A stretch of DNA of 64,000 bases from Streptomyces sp. NBC_00582 (GTDB lineage: Bacteria > Actinomycetota > Actinomycetes > Streptomycetales > Streptomycetaceae): the NCBI RefSeq assembly GCF_036345155.1, contig NZ_CP107772.1, positions 1,488,001-1,552,000 of the forward strand, in the 5' to 3' direction. Made by a program: the position numbers and the translations under genes. Each line of letters starts with the position of its first letter. Positions within the stretch are counted from its first letter, which is position 1. The notes beneath the pieces are model-generated. The model was not told the origin of the DNA. It was given only the letters and a program-made list of their open reading frames with translations, and searched no databases. Positions 17,616 to 25,561 of the stretch are shown here, piece after piece.

Positions 17616-17891
17616 GAAGGAAGTTCGCCGGGGTCCAGGTCACCTCCCGGCTGACCTGGACCTTTTCGGTGCGGGCCCGGCTGGGGCGGGCGCGGGGTGC
17701 CCGGCCCGCCCTGGAGGGCCCCGCCTCGGCGGCGGGCCGGCATCTGTCCGCCGCCCTGCTGCGCGCGGCGCTGAGAGCGGCCCGCCGGCCCCGCCCGCTT
17801 CCTCCCGTGCCCCGCCCGCCGCGCATCCGGCGCGGCCGGCGCCGGTGAGGCCCGGCCGGATGCTCGGCCGGCCGGGGGGACGGGCGGGTCG

Positions 17892-19850
17892 TCAGTTCAG
17901 TGACCAGCTCTGGTTGGTGGCGCCGCTGCACGACCACAGCACCAGCACGGACCGGTTGGCGGTGGCCGCCCCGTTGACGTCGAGGCACAGGCCCGCGTTG
18001 ACGTTGGTGACGGTGCCGTCGCTGTTGACGTTCCACTTCTGGTTGTTCTGGCCGTTGCAGTCCCAGATCACGACCTTGGTTCCGTTGGTGGTGCCCAGGT
18101 TGTAGGCGTCCAGGCACTTGTTGCCGTACACCACGAGCTCCTTGCGGGAGGTGTACGTCCAGGCCTGGTTCTGGCCGCCGTTGCAGTCCCAGATCTCCGC
18201 CTGGGTGCCGTTGGTGATGGTGTTGTTGTAGATGTCCAGGCAGCGGCTGGACTGCCGGCCGACGAGCTGGTTGCCGTTCATGCCCGCCAGGGGTTTGACG
18301 GTGATGTCGGCGAGCGTCGGGGCGCCCGAGAAGGTCAGGGTGTTGGACGAGCCCTTGGACAGGCCGACCAGGAGGCTGATCGTGCCCTGGCCGGCGCCGG
18401 TCGGCGGGAAGGAGACCGTGGTGGCGCCCTGGCCGTTGACCTTGAGGGTGGCGGTCTTCGCCGTGGAGGCGGTGTTGGTGTAGGCGACGTCCACGATCTT
18501 GGTGCCGGTGGCGCCCGCGGCCACGCCGGAGAAGCTCGACGTCCCGGTGTAGGTGCTGCCCGAGGCCTCGGTGCCGCCGGTGACGGTGAGCATCACCGAG
18601 CCGCCCGCCGGGACGCTCTGGGTGTAGCTCGTGCTGTACGAGCCGACGTCGGACCGGGACCACAGGTCACGCACGGTCGCGGAGGCGCTCGTCAGGCCAA
18701 GGTCGGACCAGCGGACGGTGATGTTCGCGGCGGAGGAGGTCCGGTTGAGCAGGACGACGGCCCGCTTGCCGGTGCCGGCGAGGACCTTGCCGTACACCTG
18801 GAGCCCGGTGGTGTCCTCGGCGACCTTGACGCCCTGGAGTCCGCGCGGGTCCTGGTCGACGGCGACGACCTCGGGGTTCTTGAGGATGTTCGCGGTCTCG
18901 GTGGTCATGGTGGTGAGGTCGTTGCCGGCCAGCAGCGGGGCGCCGGAGATGGCCCACAGGTTCATGTGGGTGCGGTTCTGGGCGGCGCTGAAGCCGCTCA
19001 TGCCGACCATCAGCATGTCCGGGTCGTTGTAGAAGCCGGTGTGCTGGGCGAGGGGGTGCAGGCCCTGGTCGAAGTTGGACAGCAGGTTCGTCATCGACGG
19101 CGAGTTGCCGTAGTAGACGATGTCGGTGCTGGTCCGGTACAGGGGGGCGAGACCCGGGGCCCAGTTCCAGGTGTTCTGGTAACCCCAGTTGCAGATCGAG
19201 AGGGTCAGCGGGCGGCCGGTGGCGGCCGTGGCCTTGGCGACCGCGTCGCTGATCGCCGTGTACGTCGTCGCCGCGTCGAGGCCCTCGGCGTCACCGCCGC
19301 ACCAGTCGACCTTCACGAAGTCGAAGCCCCACTTCGAGAACTGGAGCATGTCCTGCTCGTAGTGGCCCTCGCTGCCGCTGCCCGGGGCGGCGGGGCGGCC
19401 GGTCGGGTAGTAGTAGCCGCAGCCGTCCTTGCCGGCGTCCGTGTAGATGCCGGCCTTGAGGCCCTTGCTGTGGATGTAGTCGGCGATGGCGCTCATCCCG
19501 CCGGGCCACTCGGACGTGTCGACGGTGATGTTGCCGTCGCTGTCGCGGGTGCCCTGCCACCAGCCCTCGTCGATGTTGACGTACTGGTATCCGGCCGCCG
19601 GCAGACCCGCCGCGACGAACGCGTCGACCTGTGCCTTGATGACGTTGTAGTCGATCTTCGCGGCGAAGCTGTTCCAGGACGCCCAGCCCATCGGGGCGGT
19701 GGGTACCGCGATCTGCCGGGACGTCGCCGCCTGGGCGGGGGCCGGGCCGGCGAACAGAAGAGCCGCTGTCGCGGTCAGCGCCAGGGCGAGGAGGCGCACG
19801 GCTGCGGTTCTGCAGCGCGTGAGAAGGCTTGAGCGCGGTGGGGGAAGCAT
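17892..19850 (-). CDS. Secreted GH27 enzyme (alpha-galactosidase or beta-L-arabinopyranosidase) with ricin-type CBM13
   Basis: The 652-residue precursor has a signal peptide ending PAQA. The GH27 barrel shows MGWASWNSF, YVNIDEGWW, the nucleophile Asp in VKVDWCGG, the acid/base candidate in RTSTDIV and the NDPDMLMVG signature. A beta-sandwich and a jelly-roll (about 400-525) follow, then a beta-trefoil (about 527-652) with QxW repeats (QNQAWTY, NNQKWNV, TNQSWSLN). This four-domain order and the length match the Streptomyces avermitilis GH27 beta-L-arabinopyranosidase, so either specificity is possible. It acts outside the cell on arabinogalactan or galactomannan side chains. A palindrome lies upstream of the start. 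It is monocistronic. Confidence 0.93.
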   Translation of the reverse strand: MLPPPRSSLLTRCRTAAVRLLALALTATAALLFAGPAPAQAATSRQIAVPTAPMGWASWNSFAAKIDYNVIKAQVDAFVAAGLPAAGYQYVNIDEGWWQGTRDSDGNITVDTSEWPGGMSAIADYIHSKGLKAGIYTDAGKDGCGYYYPTGRPAAPGSGSEGHYEQDMLQFSKWGFDFVKVDWCGGDAEGLDAATTYTAISDAVAKATAATGRPLTLSICNWGYQNTWNWAPGLAPLYRTSTDIVYYGNSPSMTNLLSNFDQGLHPLAQHTGFYNDPDMLMVGMSGFSAAQNRTHMNLWAISGAPLLAGNDLTTMTTETANILKNPEVVAVDQDPRGLQGVKVAEDTTGLQVYGKVLAGTGKRAVVLLNRTSSAANITVRWSDLGLTSASATVRDLWSRSDVGSYSTSYTQSVPAGGSVMLTVTGGTEASGSTYTGTSSFSGVAAGATGTKIVDVAYTNTASTAKTATLKVNGQGATTVSFPPTGAGQGTISLLVGLSKGSSNTLTFSGAPTLADITVKPLAGMNGNQLVGRQSSRCLDIYNNTITNGTQAEIWDCNGGQNQAWTYTSRKELVVYGNKCLDAYNLGTTNGTKVVIWDCNGQNNQKWNVNSDGTVTNVNAGLCLDVNGAATANRSVLVLWSCSGATNQSWSLN

Positions 19851-19868
19851 GCGGCGACTCCGAGGGGA

Positions 19869-19906
19869 TTCGATATCTCGAACGAGGATCGGCAAACCGA
19901 ACGGTT
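19869..19906. promoter_or_regulatory. Candidate operator(s) upstream of the GH27 gene
   Basis: ttcgatatctcgaa (19869-19882) is a 5-bp inverted repeat with a 4-nt spacer, and aaccgaacggtt (19895-19906) follows. Both lie within 60 bp upstream of the GH27 start, in AT-richer DNA than the neighbouring genes. They could bind a sugar-responsive repressor, but no regulator gene is adjacent. Confidence 0.35.
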
Positions 19907-20043
19907 GCGCGCCGAAAGTAGGGCCGCCGGAGGGTGAAGTCAACGGCTGGGACAGAAGTGATGTGACCGGTCTCAGCAACGAAGTGGCCGCTTCCGACGG
20001 GTCGTTGACCCTGCGCGCGCCGGACGCCGCCATACTGTCCGTC

Positions 20044-21267
20044 GTGCGAGTGGCGATCATGACGGCGGGCTCCCGGGGCGACGTCGCCCCCTTCACCGGT
20101 CTGGGGCACGCGCTGGTGCGCGCGGGTCACGAGGTCACCCTGGTCACCCATGAGCGGTTCGAGCCGCTGGTGGCAGGCTCGGGGGTGGGCTTCCATCCGC
20201 TCCCGGTCGATCCTCGGGCGGAACTGGAATCGGAGCGCGGCCGGGGGCTGCACCACAGCGCCAGCGGGCCGGGGAAGCTGCTACGGGCGGTCCGGCTGGC
20301 GCGGGCGGTGGTCGGCGAGCTGACCGACGACCTGCTGGCCGCCGCGCACTCCGCCGACGCCCTGCTGGCGGCGGCGCCGCTCGCGCCCCTGGCGCACACC
20401 ATCGCCGAGGGACTGTCCCTGCCGAGCCTCGGTCTCCACCTCCAGCCCATCGCAGCCACCCGGGAGTTCGCGCCGCCCATGCTCGGTGGCGGATCCTGGG
20501 GCGCCCTCGCCAACCGTCTCGCCGGGCACGGCGTCGAACTGGCCGTCGACCGGGTCTTCGCCCCGGTCCTGCCCTCGGTCCGCGCGCGTCTCGGCCTGCC
20601 GGCCAAGGGTCCGCGATCCTGTCGGCGCGGCCCGGTCCTGCACGGTTTCAGCCCGCTGATGGTGCCGCGGCCCCGGGACTGGCGGCCGGGACTCGACATC
20701 ACCGGCTACTGGTGGCCGTACGACACCGACCGGCAACTGCCTTCCGTCCTCAGGGAGTTCCTGGACGCGGGGCCGCCTCCGGTCTTCGTCGGCCTGGGCA
20801 GCGCGACGGTGCCCGATCCCCACCGGCTGAGCGGCGAGATCGTACGGGCGCTGCGGCTGGCCGGGCTGCGCGGGGTGATCCAGCGCGGCTGGGCCGGGCT
20901 CGCGGCCGACGGTGACGACATCCTGACCGTCGACGAGGTGCCGCACTCCCTGCTCTTCCCGGAGACGGCCGCGGTGGTCCACCACTGCGGCGCGGGCACC
21001 ACGGCGGCCGGCGTCCGCGCGGGCGTCCCGGCCGTACCGGTCCCGATCCAGTTCGACGAGGGCTTCTGGGCCGAACGCCTGGTCACGGCGGGGGTGGCTC
21101 CCCGGACGGTCCCCCTGCGCCACCTGACCGCCGAAGCCCTGGCGACAGCCCTCACCCAGGCCACCGGCGAGCCCCGGTACACCGCCCGGGCGAGGGAGTT
21201 GGGCACCCGGGTACGCGCGGAGGACGGATCGGGCCGAGCGGTGGAGGCGGTGGCCCGGCTGGCGTGA
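20044..21267 (+). CDS. GT1 family glycosyltransferase (UDP-glycosyltransferase-like)
   Basis: This 407-residue GT-B enzyme has an N-terminal acceptor domain (IMTAGSRGDVAPF near the start, as in sterol and macrolide glycosyltransferases). Its C-terminal donor domain carries PPVFVGLGS and VHHCGAGTTAAGVRAG, the nucleotide-sugar motif. It probably moves a hexose to a small aglycone or lipid in the cytosol. Such genes in Streptomyces often glycosylate macrolides or sterols for resistance or export. The GTG at 20044 was chosen because the conserved N-terminus starts there. The ORF extends upstream but without coding character. It is divergent from the GH27 gene. The acceptor is unknown. Confidence 0.88.
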   Translation: MRVAIMTAGSRGDVAPFTGLGHALVRAGHEVTLVTHERFEPLVAGSGVGFHPLPVDPRAELESERGRGLHHSASGPGKLLRAVRLARAVVGELTDDLLAAAHSADALLAAAPLAPLAHTIAEGLSLPSLGLHLQPIAATREFAPPMLGGGSWGALANRLAGHGVELAVDRVFAPVLPSVRARLGLPAKGPRSCRRGPVLHGFSPLMVPRPRDWRPGLDITGYWWPYDTDRQLPSVLREFLDAGPPPVFVGLGSATVPDPHRLSGEIVRALRLAGLRGVIQRGWAGLAADGDDILTVDEVPHSLLFPETAAVVHHCGAGTTAAGVRAGVPAVPVPIQFDEGFWAERLVTAGVAPRTVPLRHLTAEALATALTQATGEPRYTARARELGTRVRAEDGSGRAVEAVARLA

Positions 21268-21428
21268 GAACACCGACCGAGGCGGGACGCCCACCCGCCG
21301 ACAGCGGCTTCCCCGGCTCCGGCAACGGCGCGACCGGCACCGGATGGACGATCCCCCGGCCGACGGCGGCACCCTCCACTCAGGCGACAGCACGACCGCC
21401 GCCCACCCCGCACCCGGCGGAAGCAGCG

Positions 21429-22124
21429 CTAGCTCGTCTCCGGTGTCCAGCCCGGTGGGCGCAGTATGCCCAGGAGTTGGCGGACCAGTTCGTCGACCAC
21501 CTCGTCCAGGGTGGCGTCGACCCAGCCGGCGGTCCAGTCGTGGAGGAGGCCGTTGACGCTGCCGATGAAGGCCGTGGAGGCGAGGCCGTAGTCGCGCGGG
21601 GCCGCCTCCCCGCGGGCGGCCGCGGCCGTGGCCTCCGCGCGGATCAGGTCGATCCAGCGGGAGCGGCGGGCGAGGCGCTGTTCCTCCAGGCGGGGGCTGA
21701 CCCCGACGATCTCGACGAAGGTGATGCGGATGCGGCGCGGGTCCGAGGTGACATTGCCGGCGTAGGCGCGGAAGATCGCCGTGACCCGTTCGGCCAGCGG
21801 CAGGCCCTGCGCCGCGGCGAAGGCGGCCACCACCGCCTCCTCCGCCCAGTCGTTGACCTGGAGATGGAGGGCGGCGAGGACGTCCTCGAGGGTGCGGAAC
21901 TCCTCGTAGAACTGGCGGGTCGACAGTCCGGCGGCCTCACTGAGGGCCGCGACCGTCGTGCCGCGGTAGCCGGGCGTGTCCCCGAACAGCCGCAGCGCGG
22001 CCTCCAGGAACCTCCCGCGCCGCTCGGCCTGCCGCTCGGCCGCGGTCTTTCCGCCGTACCGCCCGGTCGGCGCCCTGAGCCTGCCCGTCACCGCACCCTC
22101 CCGAGTCGCTCCGTGCTCCCCCAT
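21429..22124 (-). CDS. TetR-family transcriptional regulator
   Basis: This 231-residue protein has an N-terminal HTH (about residues 30-80: FLEAALRLFG, TTVAALSEAAGLSTRQFYEE) and an all-helical ligand domain ending PPGWTPETS. It is divergent from the secreted beta-propeller. A 16-bp inverted repeat lies in the shared region, 48 bp from its own start. TetR proteins usually repress themselves and the neighbour. The ATG at 22124 was chosen; a TTG two codons upstream is the alternative. The ligand cannot be inferred. Confidence 0.9.
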   Translation of the reverse strand: MGEHGATREGAVTGRLRAPTGRYGGKTAAERQAERRGRFLEAALRLFGDTPGYRGTTVAALSEAAGLSTRQFYEEFRTLEDVLAALHLQVNDWAEEAVVAAFAAAQGLPLAERVTAIFRAYAGNVTSDPRRIRITFVEIVGVSPRLEEQRLARRSRWIDLIRAEATAAAARGEAAPRDYGLASTAFIGSVNGLLHDWTAGWVDATLDEVVDELVRQLLGILRPPGWTPETS

Positions 22125-22171
22125 GGCCAATTTTGTCGTGCACAGAGTCTTGTGGCGAAGGGCACCCCTTC

Positions 22172-22187
22172 CTTACTTTCCAGTAAG
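22172..22187. promoter_or_regulatory. Candidate TetR operator between divergent genes
   Basis: cttactttccagtaag: 5-bp arms (cttac/gtaag) around a 6-nt spacer, the usual size of a TetR site. It lies between the TetR gene (start 22124) and the beta-propeller gene (start 22280). The adjacent tacagtctga could serve as a -10 region for the plus-strand gene. Confidence 0.55.
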
Positions 22188-22279
22188 TACAGTCTGAACG
22201 CAGCCGTGTTCAGATTCGTGCTGCGTCGAGCCGCTCAGCCCGCCCCACCCGTTTCCCCACTCCGGAGGAGTGAGCACTC

Positions 22280-23524
22280 ATGGCCGCCTTCAGACCCGCG
22301 CACCTCTGTGCCGTAGCCGCCGCCCTCGTCCTGTCCGTCACCGCCCCCGCGACCACGGCCCAGGCCGCGTCCGGCGCCGCACTGCGCGAGGTGCTGTTCG
22401 TCGGCAACAACTGGGAGGGCACCGCGGACGTCATCAAGTCCACCGGTGACTTCGCGAAGGTCGGCCGGATCAATGTGATCCCCGACAAGGACGCGCGGAT
22501 GGCGGAGATCAACGCCGACCCCATCAAGTGGATCTACTTCACGGCCATCCGCAACGGCGTCGGCGAGGGCCACGACCAGTTCGTGGACGACATGTACTCC
22601 ACGCCGGACGGGAAGTCGGTGGTGGTCTCGCGGCCCAGCTTCGCCGACGTGGTCTCCATCAACCTGTCCACCGGTGCCATCAACTGGCGCTTCCCGGTGT
22701 CCGGTTACCGCTCCGACCACATGGCCGTCTCGCCCGACGGCACCCGTGTCGCGGTCTCCGCCTCGACCGCCAACACCGTGCATGTGCTGGACATCAACAC
22801 GGGCAAGCAGGTGGGGTCGTTCGCCACCGGCGACAAGCCGCACGAGAACATCTTCACCAAGGACGGCAAGTACATCTACAACATGGCGATCGGCGATGTG
22901 AACACCGATCTCGACGCGCCGTGGCTGGACTGGACGAAGGGCGACCGGCGCATCACGGTGGTCGACGCGACCACCTACAAGCAGGTCAAGATCATCGACA
23001 TGCGCCAGAAGCTGGACGCGATCGGCCTCACGGACTACTCGGACGCGGTCCGCCCGGCGGTGTTCTCGCCGGACGAGTCCAAGCTCTACTTCCAGGTGTC
23101 GTTCTTCAACGGGTTCTTCGAGTACGACCTCGCCAGTGACAGGATCACCCGCACCAAGACCCTGCCGAAGAACCCCGCGACGAGCGACGACCGCACCACG
23201 TACGTCAACGACTCCCGCCACCACGGTCTGTCGATGAGCCCGGACGGCAGCAAGCTGTGCGTCGCGGGCACCATGGACGACTACGCGACGGTCGTGAACC
23301 GCAGCACCCTCCAGGAGGGCCCGCTGGTCACCGCGTCCAAGCCGTACTGGGCCACGGTCAGCGGCGACGGCAAGGACTGTGTGATCTCCGAGAGCGGCGC
23401 CGACCAGGTCACCGCGATCGACTTCGCCACCGGCCAGAAGGTCCTGTCGATCCCGGTGGGCGACCACCCGCAGCGGGTGCGGCTCGGTCATGTCGCGGCC
23501 GACTGGACGGGCACCGGAAGCTGA
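22280..23524 (+). CDS. Secreted YncE-type beta-propeller protein
   Basis: The 414-residue precursor has a Sec signal (ending AQAA). It then has repeated propeller blades recognisable as SPDGTRVAVSASTANTVHVL, TGKQVGSFATGDKPHE, SPDESKLYFQ and SPDGSKLCVAG. A last blade closes the ring (AIDFATGQKVLSIPVG). YVTN/YncE propellers are extracytoplasmic and often bind ligands or nucleic acid, so this may be a binding protein rather than an enzyme. A GGAGGAG 10 nt upstream supports the ATG. It is divergent from the TetR gene and probably under its control. A strong terminator follows. Confidence 0.85.
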   Translation: MAAFRPAHLCAVAAALVLSVTAPATTAQAASGAALREVLFVGNNWEGTADVIKSTGDFAKVGRINVIPDKDARMAEINADPIKWIYFTAIRNGVGEGHDQFVDDMYSTPDGKSVVVSRPSFADVVSINLSTGAINWRFPVSGYRSDHMAVSPDGTRVAVSASTANTVHVLDINTGKQVGSFATGDKPHENIFTKDGKYIYNMAIGDVNTDLDAPWLDWTKGDRRITVVDATTYKQVKIIDMRQKLDAIGLTDYSDAVRPAVFSPDESKLYFQVSFFNGFFEYDLASDRITRTKTLPKNPATSDDRTTYVNDSRHHGLSMSPDGSKLCVAGTMDDYATVVNRSTLQEGPLVTASKPYWATVSGDGKDCVISESGADQVTAIDFATGQKVLSIPVGDHPQRVRLGHVAADWTGTGS

Positions 23525-23536
23525 CGGAGCACAGAC

Positions 23537-23573
23537 GGAAGGGGGGTGGGCGCCGGGCGCCCGCCCCCCTTCC
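23537..23573. terminator. Strong bidirectional hairpin terminator
   Basis: A 16-bp stem (ggaaggggggtgggcg with cgcccgccccccttcc, one G-T pair) and a 5-nt loop lie between the convergent propeller and GH5 genes. Confidence 0.85.
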
Positions 23574-23588
23574 GCGTTCGTGCCGCCC

Positions 23589-25448
23589 CTATCCGATCTT
23601 CGACGCCACCCACGCCGCGAGTTCGCTGCGGGCCGCGGCCAGCAGGGTCGCGGACGGCGAGGTCGCGCCGTTGGTGACCAGCGCGTAGTGCAGGACGCCG
23701 GAGTCGGTGGTGCCGAGCAGCAGTCGGCGGCTGCCCGTACCGCCCGGCTCCGCGGCGGCGGCGATCTTCGTCGATGAGGTGTACGCCGGCGGGCCGTACA
23801 CCGTGCCGAGGTCGGAGACGACCGTGGTGGACGCGGTCGGGAAGGAGGCGGGCAGATGCAGCTCCGTGGGCGCGGTCCCGCCGTTGGACCGCCACACCAG
23901 CACGCTGTACTGGCCCGAGCCGACGAGCGAGGCCACGTTCGGCAGACTGCTCGGGACCGGGTTCCAGGTGAGCGTGGTGGAGCCGTCGCGGGAGCGGTCC
24001 TCGTAGGTGAAGGCGACCGTGGAGCCGGAGGTGGCGCTCGGGTAGACCCGGTCGAGCAGCCGGGCGTCCTGACGGAGCGTCGCCACACCGCTGTCGTCGA
24101 GGCGTACGGCGGAGAGGTCCTCGTCGTTCCAGCCGTCGCCGGAGGTCTGCACCTTGCTCGCGTTGCCGTTCATCAGCTCGTGGTGCCGGCCGTTGTAGAT
24201 GTCCCACTGCCATTGGGAACCGGAGAGCACCGGCCCCGAAGTGGCGGGGGTGGTCCACCAGTTGGCACCCTTCACCCGGCTGTCCAGGGCCTGGTACATC
24301 GCCTTCAGGACGGTGGGCGCCTTGCCGGCGGTGCTGCCGTTCAGGGGATGGCCGAACTCGCTGACGACGGCCGTCGTCCCGAGCGCCGACGCCCGGTCAC
24401 GGACGGTGCCGAAGTCGCCGACGTACTGGCCGTCCGCGGCGTTGCCCCACATCAGGATCCCGGAGATGGCCTTCTGGTCGTAGAAGTGGGTGTTGAAGAC
24501 GTACCGGGACCCGATCGTGCCCGCGTCGAGGAGGCCGCCCTCCTCCTTGCTGACGTTGCCGTTCCAGAAGAGGTTCGGCTCGACGAAGGCGGGTTTGTCC
24601 GTCCAGCCGGCCGCGTCCATCCGGGCGCGGAACTTGACGTAGAAGGGCCACAGCAGGTCGCGTTCCCAGGTGCGGCTGGCCTGGCCGGAGTCGTAGGTGC
24701 CGGCGTAGGGCTCGTTGTAGGGGTCGAAGCCGACGACTCCGGTGAACTCCTCGGCGGTGAGGTTGGCCTTGATGTACGCCATGGTCTTCTGGGCGGTGGC
24801 CAGGAAGTAGTCCTGGAGGCCGTAGGCGTTGTGCCAGAAGTCGTACTGGGCCTTCGTCACCGCGCTGTTCTGGGTGATGTTCTGGCCCCATGTGAAGCAG
24901 ATGCCGCAGGACTCGGCGGGGTAGTTGCCGAGCGCCACCGCCCAGGCGGGGGCGCCGTCGCCGGTGTACCAGCTTCCCGAGTTGAACAGGTAGCGGGAGT
25001 ACAGGTCCTGGTGGAAGTCGGGGTAGACCCGGATGCCCGCGTCGAGGAAGGCCTGCATCTGGGCGGTGGCGGAGGCCAGGTACGCGGTGTCGACCTGGCC
25101 CTTCACCGGTTCGGCGTAGGCCCAGGAGAGCAGGAAGCGGACGGCGTTGCCGCCGCCGAGGGCGCGCAGGGCGGTCGCCGACTTCTTGGCGTCGGCGACC
25201 GAGGCGAACGGCAGGCCCTTGTTCTCGTCGAGTTTCGTCTCGCCGGAGACGTTGTAGCCGCGCAGTACGACCTCACGGCCGTTTCCGTCGAGGAAGCGGC
25301 CGTTCGACACGGTGAGCGCCGTGCCGTCGAACGAGAGGGAATCGGGGACGGTGGCCGCGGCGGCGGGCGTGCCCGCCGCCGTCAGGAAACCGCAGAGTCC
25401 GCAGAGGACAACCAGAACAGCGAGCAGACGTGCCCGGACATTCGGCAT
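23589..25448 (-). CDS. Secreted GH5 glycoside hydrolase, endoglycosylceramidase-like
   Basis: The 619-residue precursor has a signal peptide (LLAVLVVLCGLCGFLTAAG, cleavage near AAA). The GH5 barrel shows NAVRFLLSW, YPDFHQDLYSRY, the acid/base Glu in FDPYNEPYAG and the nucleophile Glu in VVSEFGHPLNG. A C-terminal beta-domain (about 490-619) follows. The FHQDLYSRY and NEPYAG contexts match endoglycosylceramidases, which release glycans from glycolipids, better than cellulases. The enzyme acts outside the cell. The start MPNVRARL was chosen because a TetR-like palindrome lies further upstream. Three glycanases (GH27, GH5, GH9) in one window suggest a saprophyte. Confidence 0.88.
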   Translation of the reverse strand: MPNVRARLLAVLVVLCGLCGFLTAAGTPAAAATVPDSLSFDGTALTVSNGRFLDGNGREVVLRGYNVSGETKLDENKGLPFASVADAKKSATALRALGGGNAVRFLLSWAYAEPVKGQVDTAYLASATAQMQAFLDAGIRVYPDFHQDLYSRYLFNSGSWYTGDGAPAWAVALGNYPAESCGICFTWGQNITQNSAVTKAQYDFWHNAYGLQDYFLATAQKTMAYIKANLTAEEFTGVVGFDPYNEPYAGTYDSGQASRTWERDLLWPFYVKFRARMDAAGWTDKPAFVEPNLFWNGNVSKEEGGLLDAGTIGSRYVFNTHFYDQKAISGILMWGNAADGQYVGDFGTVRDRASALGTTAVVSEFGHPLNGSTAGKAPTVLKAMYQALDSRVKGANWWTTPATSGPVLSGSQWQWDIYNGRHHELMNGNASKVQTSGDGWNDEDLSAVRLDDSGVATLRQDARLLDRVYPSATSGSTVAFTYEDRSRDGSTTLTWNPVPSSLPNVASLVGSGQYSVLVWRSNGGTAPTELHLPASFPTASTTVVSDLGTVYGPPAYTSSTKIAAAAEPGGTGSRRLLLGTTDSGVLHYALVTNGATSPSATLLAAARSELAAWVASKIG

Positions 25449-25490
25449 GTCCACTACAGTCGGGCGCTTTCCGGACACCGTCAATACATC

Positions 25491-25504
25491 TGACTCACGA
25501 GTAA
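25491..25504. promoter_or_regulatory. Palindrome upstream of the GH5 gene
   Basis: tgactcacgagtaa contains the perfect inverted repeat actc-ac-gagt and lies 43 bp upstream of the GH5 start. It is short and could be chance. Confidence 0.3.
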
Positions 25505-25561
25505 GGTTGAACATCGTTCACCTCTTGGGGGGTCCTTCGCCCCGGGCGTCCATCGCCCACC

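Noticed and set aside
17618-17848. Plus-strand ORF after the SnoaL-like gene
   Set aside because: Arg/Pro/Ala-rich, no start with RBS, looks like open GC-rich spacer.
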